Source of the DNA: Salegentibacter_A chungangensis | GTDB lineage: Bacteria; Bacteroidota; Bacteroidia; Flavobacteriales; Flavobacteriaceae | Reading direction: 5' to 3' | Length of the DNA stretch: 64,000 nt | Assembly: GCF_042678405.1 (NCBI RefSeq) | Contig: NZ_JBHTLI010000001.1 | Location: 1,984,001 to 2,048,000, forward strand | Shown here: positions 1 to 7,066 of the stretch, piece by piece | How positions within the stretch are numbered: the stretch's first letter is position 1 | Layout of the letters: every line of letters begins with the position of its first letter | The notes under the pieces: generated by a model | Database searches by the model: none | Told to the model about the DNA's origin: nothing | Seen by the model: only the letters and a program-made list of their open reading frames with translations | Made by a program: the position numbers and the translations under genes

Positions 1-2387
1 GCCGGGTCAGTTATAGGCTGTTTTGAAAGAACGAGCTCAAATCTGGAAACATCGGCTCCGGTATCCATCCTGAAATTGTAGGATCCGTTATTCTTTAGGT
101 TATGTGCAGTCCTTTCTTTGTTGTCTATCAGATAAATATTAAGTCCTGAGGAGATATTCTCAAGTTCGCTAAGCTCAATATTTATCCAGCCGCTTCGTTC
201 GGTCTTAATGCCAAGGGGAATCCGGTTTATATCTGAAATTCCCTTAGTGGATATCCCGTTTATCGACACCTGCTTGCTTTCTGAGGTCAGACTGAAAAGA
301 CTTGGAACGTTCACATCGGTATTCATCAATTTCAGAGCATCCTTATCTTGCTCAAATTCTGAGCGAGCTGAAGTTGAAAAGTAAACCACTGCAGCATCCG
401 TTGATGCCTGCTCTTCAAAACCGGCCCTTAAACGAATTAAAGGTTTCGATTCGGGAGCATTTTGAAAGGTTCTGAGAAATGGCTGACTGTAATTCATAAC
501 CCTCACATTATTGGTCATTCCCAAAGTGCCTGTGGTAACCGTGCCTGGGGAAGGATCTCTAACATGCACGAAGAATCCCTGCATAGAAGGAATAATATTC
601 GATGATTTCCCGTCTGCACTTTGAACCCCGTTCACATAAGAAGTGTAAGTTCCGCCATAAGGGTCATCTGTACTTGCATTAAAAAAATAGATACCTCCGT
701 CTATATTATCCTTGGTCCAGCCTGATGCATCCCAGTCAATAGGCGAGGGATATGGGTTTCCTACAAGATTGAATCCTTTAGTATAAATGCCATCGTGATT
801 ACTAAGATCTATACTGTAGCTACCGTCATTTACGGTACCTGTTAATTCCACGGTTACCGGTGAGGAACTTGCGCCGAAATTAAAAGCATAGCCTTCGCCG
901 ATATTTAACCCCCCTGTGTGAGGAAGCCAGCCTGAAGCATCTTTACCGGTCCCATTAATATCTTTTTCGCGATTTTCTTCATAACGGTAAACCTGTGGGA
1001 AAGTATTCGATAAGTCTATATAACTTCCAAAATCACTTACGTTTAAGGAAGTGAACGGAGAACTGAAGTATTTATAACCAAATGCGGAGTCCAGATAGCG
1101 CTGCATCGTAACTTCTCCGTTTACGCTCCCCGTTTCCGAAGCCTCTATCAAAGCGGTTTGATTTGCATCGGACAGAAGAGTCAGGTTGCCATTGGTGTTA
1201 AATATGCCCGTTTGTGGCAGCAGGTAACCTGAAATGCCCAATTCCCCCTGCAGGTCAATCCCTGCCGGATTATTTGAGATCAGGTTTTCAATTTTATTAT
1301 TCAAAAAGCTGCCTGCCGGGATAGTTTGAGATGTTGTTCCTGAGAATGCTATGGTTCCTTGGCGGGTATCAAAACTTCCACTGTTGGAAATGTAGCCTTT
1401 TAGCTCAAGGGTATTATCTGTAACACTAAGCTTAGCACCACTTTCTATATTGATATTATTAGCGATCCCTGGATTTCCGGCGTTCAGAACAGGGTAATTT
1501 ACCAGTCCTGAAGGAATGATCACATTGGTTACTGAAATTGGAACTGCATTACAGTTCCAGTTAGACGGATCATTCCAGTTGGTTCCGTTCGTACCGATCC
1601 AGACATTATCATTGGTAATATTAATTTCCACGCTATTGGATAAATCTATACAGGATCCTGAAGTTGTTATCCTTCTATACCAGGTGGTTTGAGAAAGAGT
1701 CCCTGGGTCATAATTCTTACTATTAGTTATGCCGGAAGCGGGAGAGAATCCCGTAGAAGGGCCGGTGGTGCTGCTTTCCCATTTATAAGTGTAAGTGCCG
1801 TCTCCGCCTGTTGGTATGGAGCCGTTTAATGTTTGGGCCACGTATGGGTTACAGCCAAATTGGGCTGCATCAATTGTATTCGATTTAATAATGGGAAGGA
1901 TCTCAAACTCTAGGGAGGTGCCAAAATTTTGGCCCTGGGGCTCAGGATTAACAGAAGTTACGGAAATCCGGTAGGTGCTGCTATAAACCAAATCATTGGG
2001 CAGACTGACAGAAGTTGAGAAGGTTTTAGATGCCCCACCGGAGGCTTCAGGAGCTTCCCCGGGAGTATATCTCAATAATTCAGTGGAATAAGCATTGTTA
2101 TTATCGATTAAAGTGATGATATATTCAGTGGTGGTAAGGAAATATTTATTGGAGCTCCCGGGAGCAGAACCTGTTCCGCCGGCACCATTACCGGATGGTC
2201 CGCCTCCATTTGAACCACTTCCATTTGTAACCGTAAAGGTGATGTTCATCTGAGTTCCGGCACATTGCTGGACGGTGTTGATTACCGGGTTGTCTATACT
2301 CTGACTATAGGAATCTATTGAAAATAAAAGGATCACCACCAAAAAGGCAGAAAATAACATCGAATTTCGGGGGGTGATTCGGGGCAT
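1..2387 (-). CDS. Large secreted surface protein, 3' end outside the window (probable T9SS cargo)
   Basis: About 795 residues are visible, with an open frame on the minus strand up to the window edge. It starts at an ATG (2387) followed by a signal peptide of roughly 28 residues that ends in SYSQ. A Gly/Ser-rich stretch follows near residues 48-65, then Ig/PKD-like beta sequence and a module with WIGTNGTNWNDPSNW. A GNPYPSPIDW motif comes later; both motifs are common in large T9SS-exported proteins of Bacteroidota. The expected C-terminal sorting tail would lie beyond base 1. The start lies 5 bases after the stop of the chaperone gene, so the two are almost certainly cotranscribed. It may be an adhesin, or a tip or anchor partner of the neighbouring DUF4402 proteins; that role is inference. 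The translation was made by eye, so single residues may be wrong. Confidence 0.75.
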   Translation of the reverse strand, partial: MPRITPRNSMLFSAFLVVILLFSIDSYSQSIDNPVINTVQQCAGTQMNITFTVTNGSGSNGGGPSGNGAGGTGSAPGSSNKYFLTTTEYIITLIDNNNAYSTELLRYTPGEAPEASGGASKTFSTSVSLPNDLVYSSTYRISVTSVNPEPQGQNFGTSLEFEILPIIKSNTIDAAQFGCNPYVAQTLNGSIPTGGDGTYTYKWESSTTGPSTGFSPASGITNSKNYDPGTLSQTTWYRRITTSGSCIDLSNSVEINITNDNVWIGTNGTNWNDPSNWNCNAVPISVTNVIIPSGLVNYPVLNAGNPGIANNINIESGAKLSVTDNTLELKGYISNSGSFDTRQGTIAFSGTTSQTIPAGSFLNNKIENLISNNPAGIDLQGELGISGYLLPQTGIFNTNGNLTLLSDANQTALIEASETGSVNGEVTMQRYLDSAFGYKYFSSPFTSLNVSDFGSYIDLSNTFPQVYRYEENREKDINGTGKDASGWLPHTGGLNIGEGYAFNFGASSSPVTVELTGTVNDGSYSIDLSNHDGIYTKGFNLVGNPYPSPIDWDASGWTKDNIDGGIYFFNASTDDPYGGTYTSYVNGVQSADGKSSNIIPSMQGFFVHVRDPSPGTVTTGTLGMTNNVRVMNYSQPFLRTFQNAPESKPLIRLRAGFEEQASTDAAVVYFSTSARSEFEQDKDALKLMNTDVNVPSLFSLTSESKQVSINGISTKGISDINRIPLGIKTERSGWINIELSELENISSGLNIYLIDNKERTAHNLKNNGSYNFRMDTGADVSRFELVLSKQPITDP

Positions 2388-2392
2388 TTATT

Positions 2393-3208
2393 TTATTCCA
2401 GTTTGAGGTCTGTAACAGCCAGTTTTTCGTCTTTATCAGAAGTATAGGTGATCTTTAGTTTTCCTGTACTCAGGTCGACTCCTTCAGCCTTTTGCAGCGC
2501 AAAAGAAAAGTTTCTCCTGGTATTAGGGGTGTAGACCGATATTCCTTTAACAAGGCCTACTTCTGTGGTTTTCCCGTTAAGGATATGTTCTACCTTCAGA
2601 TCTCCGTAAACCGACATATTTCCACTGCGATTCAGCGTTAAAGAAAGGATAGGCTGATCTTCAATGTTTAACTCCACATCACTTATACTCAACTCAGTTG
2701 TTGATTTTCCTTCTCTTATGATAACCGGGATACTGATCCCAAAAACTGTATTGATCTTAATGGAGATCCCGTCAGCTTCATTTTGTTCTTCTGCACCAAG
2801 AGCCTTTTCTTCTTCAACGGCTCTGAAGTACATATGGGAGCGGTATTCACCTTGTTCCAGGTTTCCGGTTCTGGTAAGCTGAATTCTTACGGTCTGTGCT
2901 TCGTTAGGGGCCAGGCTGACTCTTCTTGGGAAATACCTTAAAAAATCGGTGGCAAAACGCTGACCTTCTTCTGGTTCTTCTATTTGTTCAAAATTCCCGC
3001 TTTCGGTCATTTTATACTGAATGAAAGAAATTGCATAGGTAGCCGTATCGGCTCCCGTATTGGCCAGATTCACTTCCTGCGTTCGTTGCGAACCGTCAAA
3101 AACGATGCGCTTAGGCATAATCATCAGGTCACCCTGGGCAAAGCCGGCAAGGCCTGAAATTAGAAATGATAAAATTAGTAGGGGGGTAGTAGGTAGTTTT
3201 GTTCGCAT
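2393..3208 (-). CDS. PapD-like periplasmic pilus chaperone
   Basis: 271 residues from the ATG at 3208; a GTG 12 bases upstream is an alternative start. A signal peptide (MRTKLPTTPL...AGFAQ) precedes an immunoglobulin-like first domain. That domain opens with a strand reading MPKRIVFDGSQRTQEVNL, which matches the first strand of PapD/FimC chaperones, where an Arg anchors the subunit C-terminus. A second beta domain follows, beginning about residue 150. Such chaperones hold pilin subunits in the periplasm by lending them a beta strand. It lies downstream of three DUF4402 genes and directly upstream of a large secreted protein. The chaperone fold is seen by motif resemblance; the DUF4402 proteins as clients is inference. 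No usher gene is visible in the window. Confidence 0.75.
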   Translation of the reverse strand: MRTKLPTTPLLILSFLISGLAGFAQGDLMIMPKRIVFDGSQRTQEVNLANTGADTATYAISFIQYKMTESGNFEQIEEPEEGQRFATDFLRYFPRRVSLAPNEAQTVRIQLTRTGNLEQGEYRSHMYFRAVEEEKALGAEEQNEADGISIKINTVFGISIPVIIREGKSTTELSISDVELNIEDQPILSLTLNRSGNMSVYGDLKVEHILNGKTTEVGLVKGISVYTPNTRRNFSFALQKAEGVDLSTGKLKITYTSDKDEKLAVTDLKLE

Positions 3209-3297
3209 GTAAGGGGGCACTTATAATTTATACTTCATACTTATCTGGCTTCAAAGGTACTAAAACCACATGGATAACAATTCAAATCCCTGTTTAA

Positions 3298-3795
3298 TCA
3301 ATTATAGGAGACCGTGACGTTGAATCCGCCTGTATTGGTGTAAAATCCTGAAAGCTGATTTGCTTCAAGGTTTAAGGTAGCCCCGATCTTAAGGATATCA
3401 GTTCCTGCAGTAGTTCCCGCAGTAGGCTCCACAACAAACTGATTTATGATCAATATCTGATTCGGATTGTCCTGATTGTATAATATAAAGGAGTCCGGGA
3501 GGTTTATGGAGTAGCTGTTATTACCGTGAACCACAATTGCTTCGGCAGGGCTAACGTCTCCGGGCATTGAGCTGGAGATCTGCACGCCGTTTGCGGTACG
3601 GGTTCCATCGGGAGTTAGAATAAGGCTTCCCGGGTTGTAACTGCTTATAACATTTCCGAAATTGAGATCGAGGGTCTTATTGATCTTAATGGGGTCTATA
3701 ACGCTTACCCTGGTATTAACACTTGCTGAAGCCGATGCCTGGCAAAAGCCTTGAAGGCCGTAAAAGAAACAAATTATCAAAAGATAAATCTTCAT
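3298..3795 (-). CDS. DUF4402 pilin-like secreted protein (third copy in transcription order)
   Basis: 165 residues with a signal peptide ending FCQA. The mature protein begins with alternating small residues (ASASASVNTRVSV), then the family core INKTLDLNFGNV. It ends in a beta strand GGFNVTVSYN with a penultimate tyrosine. DUF4402 proteins are small all-beta secreted proteins of unknown function. The N-terminal alternating strand and the C-terminal Tyr are what donor-strand pilins of chaperone-usher systems look like. There are no cysteines in the mature part. It lies 77 bases before the chaperone gene (start 3208-3220) and after a terminator, so it may need its own weak promoter or read-through. 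I saw no good -7 box in the short gap upstream. Confidence 0.8.
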   Translation of the reverse strand: MKIYLLIICFFYGLQGFCQASASASVNTRVSVIDPIKINKTLDLNFGNVISSYNPGSLILTPDGTRTANGVQISSSMPGDVSPAEAIVVHGNNSYSINLPDSFILYNQDNPNQILIINQFVVEPTAGTTAGTDILKIGATLNLEANQLSGFYTNTGGFNVTVSYN

Positions 3796-3844
3796 TTCTG
3801 ATTTCGTGTTTTATTGTAGGGTAATATTAGGTTAATGTTTAAAG

Positions 3845-3876
3845 AAAAAACGCCGCCACACGGGCGGCGTTTTTAT
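3845..3876 (-). terminator. Strong Rho-independent terminator behind the middle DUF4402 gene
   Basis: An eight-base-pair GC stem (3850-3857 with 3863-3870, sequence ACGCCGCC and its complement) has a five-base loop and T runs on both sides. It therefore works for minus-strand transcripts leaving the gene at 3897-4364. It separates that gene from the next DUF4402 gene. Confidence 0.85.
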
Positions 3877-3896
3877 ATGATTTAGACAGAATGTTT

Positions 3897-4364
3897 TTAT
3901 TCGTAGGCTACTGAAACATCAAATGTTCCTGTATAATTTCCTGTTGCCTGACCTGAAGCCACATTTAAAGTTGCTCCAACATTTACGGTTTGTGCCGAAC
4001 CTGTTCCTGAAGGATTAGCACCTGCATCATCTGTAAAAGTATCTACAGTGATATTATCAGTACCATTAGACAAAGTAACAGAAGTTGGAGTTGTTACGGT
4101 GTAGGCAAATCCGCTTGCAGCTGTAACTTCAAAGCTTGCTGCGGTTGGCGTAGTAGATCCGATTTGAGTTAGACCTGAGGCTGAACCATCATTAGCAATT
4201 ACTACAGTTCCTGCAGCATTATTAGAGACTTTTCCAAAATTAAGATCTCCGGTTTTGGAGATAGAAATAGGGCTAACGATATCGGCATTTGCATTTGCAG
4301 TTGCACTTTGTGCAAACGCACTTCCTGAGATCAGGGCCATAAAGATAAAGGCAATTTTTTTCAT
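3897..4364 (-). CDS. DUF4402 pilin-like secreted protein (middle copy, probably the major one)
   Basis: 155 residues with a signal peptide ending SAFAQ. The mature N-terminus has alternating small residues (SATANANADIVSPI), followed by ISKTGDLNFGKV, a low-complexity Ala/Thr/Gly/Ser-rich body and a last strand TFDVSVAYE with the penultimate tyrosine. Codons are regular and the composition is rich in small residues, like an abundant structural subunit. It alone of the three has both a good promoter (4399-4430) and its own strong terminator (3845-3876), so it is probably made as a monocistronic, high-level transcript. That suggests a major subunit, with the other two copies minor; this is inference. 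Confidence 0.82.
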   Translation of the reverse strand: MKKIAFIFMALISGSAFAQSATANANADIVSPISISKTGDLNFGKVSNNAAGTVVIANDGSASGLTQIGSTTPTAASFEVTAASGFAYTVTTPTSVTLSNGTDNITVDTFTDDAGANPSGTGSAQTVNVGATLNVASGQATGNYTGTFDVSVAYE

Positions 4365-4398
4365 TTTTTTGTAGGTTTCTGGGTTGATAGATTCAGCG

Positions 4399-4430
4399 CA
4401 AATATGTGCGAAACCTCCTATGGGAACAAA
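4399..4430 (-). promoter_or_regulatory. Bacteroidota-type promoter for the middle DUF4402 gene
   Basis: On the minus strand, a -33 TTTG (4427-4430), a 20-base spacer and a -7 CATATTTG (4399-4406; one mismatch to TAnnTTTG). A transcript would begin about 27 bases before the ATG. Confidence 0.6.
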
Positions 4431-4556
4431 ATTTATTCGATGATGTCGTCAGATATTCGTTAAAGTGCACAAACCTCCTGTTAGATTAACATTAAATAAG
4501 ATTTGTTTGAAGTAAAAAGAGGAAGAGGAAAGGGAGAAGATAGGAATGAAGCCTGG

Positions 4557-5054
4557 CTAGTTGTAGTTTACACTAACCTCCATACTTCCTTTTGAAGTGT
4601 AATAGCCCGGAGTTTGATTGGGATTAATATCGAGGGTCGCTCCAACCCTGATGGTTTTTGAGCCTTCAGCGATCTGGCCTCCTTCGGTTATGCTGCTGGT
4701 AAAATCCTTAAGGATCATAGTCTCAGAACCATTGGTGAGTTCATAATGTGTTTTCGGAAGGCTTACAGAGAAAGAATATCCGGCTTCCCCGGTAACCTCA
4801 AATTCTGCTGCAGAAACATTTGCTCCTTCGGCCAGTTCAACCCCGCCAGAGCTAATTCTGGTATTTTCAGGCGTTAATATAACCGCTCCTCCGGAACGGG
4901 CATCGATATTGGCGAAATTCATATTGGAAGTTGTGGTAATGCCAATTGGTTGGATAATGGTAGCCGAAGCAGTAAATGTTGCCGTTGCCTGAGAGTATAC
5001 TTCTCCGGAAAGCAGAAAACAAACAGTAATGAGTATGTAAAAAACCTTTTTCAC
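4557..5054 (-). CDS. DUF4402 pilin-like secreted protein (first copy in transcription order)
   Basis: 165 residues with a signal peptide ending EVYSQ. The mature protein starts ATATFTASATIIQPIGI, again with alternating small residues, then a family core with SNMNFANI. It ends GSMEVSVNYN with a penultimate tyrosine. Repeated VGATLDINPNQTPGYYT-like sequence before the last strand is shared by all three copies (VGATLN in the others). Same family and same direction as the two following genes. Its promoter candidate lies at 5077-5111. No clear terminator separates it from the middle copy; a purine-rich stretch at about 4510-4545 fills the gap. The role is unknown, and a structural subunit is inferred from context. 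Confidence 0.82.
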   Translation of the reverse strand: MKKVFYILITVCFLLSGEVYSQATATFTASATIIQPIGITTTSNMNFANIDARSGGAVILTPENTRISSGGVELAEGANVSAAEFEVTGEAGYSFSVSLPKTHYELTNGSETMILKDFTSSITEGGQIAEGSKTIRVGATLDINPNQTPGYYTSKGSMEVSVNYN

Positions 5055-5076
5055 TTAGCACTTTTATTGCATAGAG

Positions 5077-5111
5077 TAAAACTAATGAATATATCCTGCC
5101 TAATCGACAAA
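5077..5111 (-). promoter_or_regulatory. Promoter candidate for the first DUF4402 gene
   Basis: Minus strand: -33 TTTG (5108-5111), a 23-base spacer and -7 TAGTTTTA (5077-5084; one mismatch). This places the transcript start about 20 bases before the ATG at 5054. Confidence 0.5.
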
Positions 5112-5263
5112 AGACCATAAAAATCGATGAAATGCACTTTTGTTTGATCTTGAGATTAACTGATTAAACATCGAATATTTGTAATAAACACATTACCAAT
5201 AAGATACGATTTTAAATGGATTGAAGGATAGTTTAATTATTAATAATATTTAACATGACAAGA

Positions 5264-5293
5264 TTTGAGTTTTGTGTAAAAAACCTATATTTC
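5264..5293 (+). promoter_or_regulatory. Promoter candidate for the DoxX gene
   Basis: -33 TTTG (5264-5267), an 18-base spacer and -7 TATATTTC (5286-5293; one mismatch), ending about 20 bases before the ATG at 5315. Confidence 0.5.
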
Positions 5294-5314
5294 AACAACT
5301 AAAAATCAATTTTT

Positions 5315-5737
5315 ATGAGAAATACATATTCAACGAACCTGAATTTAGCCTCTGTAGATTTCGGGCTGTTGTTTTTCCGGATAGCAATTTCTGGCTTAAT
5401 GCTTACCCACGGCATCCCAAAACTTATAAAGATGTTTGGGAGCGATCCTATTCGTTTTGCCGATCCTTTGGGGGTTGGAGAAGTAACCACTTTCACCTTT
5501 GCTGTGCTCGCCGAATTTTTATGTTCGGTGTTGGTTATGCTTGGTCTTGGTACCCGATTGGCCGTTATCCCTTTAATTATGACAATGGCCGTTGCGGCGC
5601 TTGTAGTTCACGTTCCCGATGGTTTTGCGAAACAGGAATTACCGCTTCTTTTTTGCTCCGGTTTTATCCTGCTGTTATTTACCGGAGCCGGCAAATATTC
5701 TCTGGATCATTACTTTTTACTATCCAAGAAGAAGTAG
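5315..5737 (+). CDS. DoxX family membrane protein
   Basis: 140 residues with four predicted membrane segments. The first contains the typical DoxX opening FFRIAISGLMLTHGIPKL, followed by FAVLAEFLCSVLVMLGLGTRLA. DoxX proteins are small integral membrane proteins linked to redox or thiol stress and, in some species, quinone biology; the exact role here is unknown. It is a single gene with its own promoter at 5264-5293 and a bidirectional terminator after it, so it is transcribed alone. The ATG at 5315 is the only start that fits the promoter position. Confidence 0.85.
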   Translation: MRNTYSTNLNLASVDFGLLFFRIAISGLMLTHGIPKLIKMFGSDPIRFADPLGVGEVTTFTFAVLAEFLCSVLVMLGLGTRLAVIPLIMTMAVAALVVHVPDGFAKQELPLLFCSGFILLLFTGAGKYSLDHYFLLSKKK

Positions 5738-5756
5738 ACACTGCCAGACCTGTTCA

Positions 5757-5790
5757 ATAAAAAAGGGCCGCCATTTGGCAGCCCTTTTTA
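5757..5790. terminator. Bidirectional terminator between doxX and the OmpA/MotB-like gene
   Basis: AAAAGGGC (5761-5768) pairs with GCCCTTTT (5781-5788), with an inner GCC/GGC pair and an ATTT loop. A-rich and T-rich flanks serve both converging genes. Confidence 0.8.
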
Positions 5791-5808
5791 CTTTAAGAAT
5801 GGTTCTGA

Positions 5809-6639
5809 CTATCCTTCAGAATCGAGCATCGCAAAGAATTTATCCAGATTAGGAATAATTACGATACGGGTTCTTCTGTTTTTAGCCATATTTTCTTTAG
5901 ATGAATTGTCAACTAGAGGCTGGTAGCTGCTTCTTCCTGCAGCGATCAGCTTAGATCCGTCTACATCATATTTGTCCTGTAGCTGACGAACAATAGCAGT
6001 TGCTCTTCTTACACTTAGATCCCAGTTATCCTGGATGTAAGAGCTCTCTACCAAAGTACGGTCGTCTGTATGACCTTCAATCATTACTTCCATAGCAGGT
6101 TCAGAGTTTATTACTTCTGCCAGCTTCTTAAGCAATGGCTGTGCATTTTTAGATACTCTGTAGCTACCACTTCCAAAAAGAAGCTTATCAGAAACATTGA
6201 TCATTACAACTGTTTTGTCGACGTTAATATCAATATCTTCGTCGTTTTCACCTTCAGAAATAGAGTTCTTCAGGTTGTAAGAAACAGCCAGATCTATAGA
6301 GTCCTCAAGAGTTTCCGCTCCTTCAAGATCTTTAGGGTCCATCTTGGCGATGGTGGCTCTCATTTTCTCTTTGGTGTTATTAGACATTGCCGTAACATCG
6401 TTAAGCTCCAGCTTTTCGTTGTTCACTTCTTTAAGTGAATTGATCTTTTCATTGTATTCGGCAACACGCTCTTCTATACGAGCATACTTCTCTTCAATCT
6501 CCTCTTTTTCAACTTGGGTTTTTTGAAGGTTACTTCTGGTTTCATTTAATTCGCCTTCCAGTTCAACGTATTTTTTCTTAGATACACATGAACTTAGCAT
6601 TGCTGCCGATAATACAGTAATTGCTATTGTTTTTCTCAT
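5809..6639 (-). CDS. OmpA/MotB-like peptidoglycan-binding lipoprotein with coiled coil
   Basis: 276 residues. The lipobox MLSSC puts the lipidated Cys at about residue 18. A charged coiled coil covers roughly residues 25-90, rich in Glu and Lys, and a C-terminal OmpA domain covers about 145-265 (VMIEGHTDDRT, SVRRATAIVRQL, NRRTRIVI). The OmpA domain binds peptidoglycan non-covalently, so the protein probably tethers the outer membrane to the wall. It resembles MotB in domain order but has no membrane helix and no flagellar context. It is monocistronic, with a promoter candidate about 170 bases upstream (6813-6843) giving an unusually long leader. Confidence 0.85.
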   Translation of the reverse strand: MRKTIAITVLSAAMLSSCVSKKKYVELEGELNETRSNLQKTQVEKEEIEEKYARIEERVAEYNEKINSLKEVNNEKLELNDVTAMSNNTKEKMRATIAKMDPKDLEGAETLEDSIDLAVSYNLKNSISEGENDEDIDINVDKTVVMINVSDKLLFGSGSYRVSKNAQPLLKKLAEVINSEPAMEVMIEGHTDDRTLVESSYIQDNWDLSVRRATAIVRQLQDKYDVDGSKLIAAGRSSYQPLVDNSSKENMAKNRRTRIVIIPNLDKFFAMLDSEG

Positions 6640-7066
6640 TTTTAAATTTTTTTAGTTACCACCCAGGATTAGTTGTTTTTGCTTGGCTGGGCAATAGGAG
6701 TTGTACTATAATGATGCCATTTCAAGTTCAGAAGGTCTTTCTGTAATGAACTCTGTTAATTTAAATCCCTATGAATATTGGGGCAAGTTGCACAATCACA
6801 GCAACCTAAGCGCAAAGATTGTTTTGCTGAAAAATGAAACAAATCCTTTTCGGGAAATAAAATAAGAGGAGGTGATCAGCGTAGGAATACTGTGGAAAAC
6901 TGGTGGTTTCTGTATCATATTTCCACAAATTTGCCGGGACATTTTCCTTTTGGTTACCACGGAAAGGTTTAATTTTAACAGAAGTTTATTAAACGTAAGG
7001 AGCGTTTTGTTTCCCTAAATTCCGTATTTATAAATTTCACTAACTCAGCTAAGATAATAACCAGCT
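6640..7066. other. 427-base intergenic region between divergent genes
   Basis: It holds the minus-strand promoter for the OmpA-like gene and, presumably, the promoter for tamB. I found no open frame with coding character and no RNA gene. The right half is AT-rich. Confidence 0.5.
6813..6843 (-). promoter_or_regulatory. Promoter candidate for the OmpA/MotB-like gene
   Basis: Minus strand: -33 TTTG (6840-6843), a 19-base spacer and -7 AATCTTTG (6813-6820; one mismatch). It implies a leader of about 170 bases. Confidence 0.45.

Noticed and set aside
5272..5760. A 162-codon open frame across the DoxX region in another frame
   Set aside because: It overlaps the DoxX gene, which has family motifs and a matching promoter; the shadow frame has many Cys/Arg/Phe and no recognisable family.
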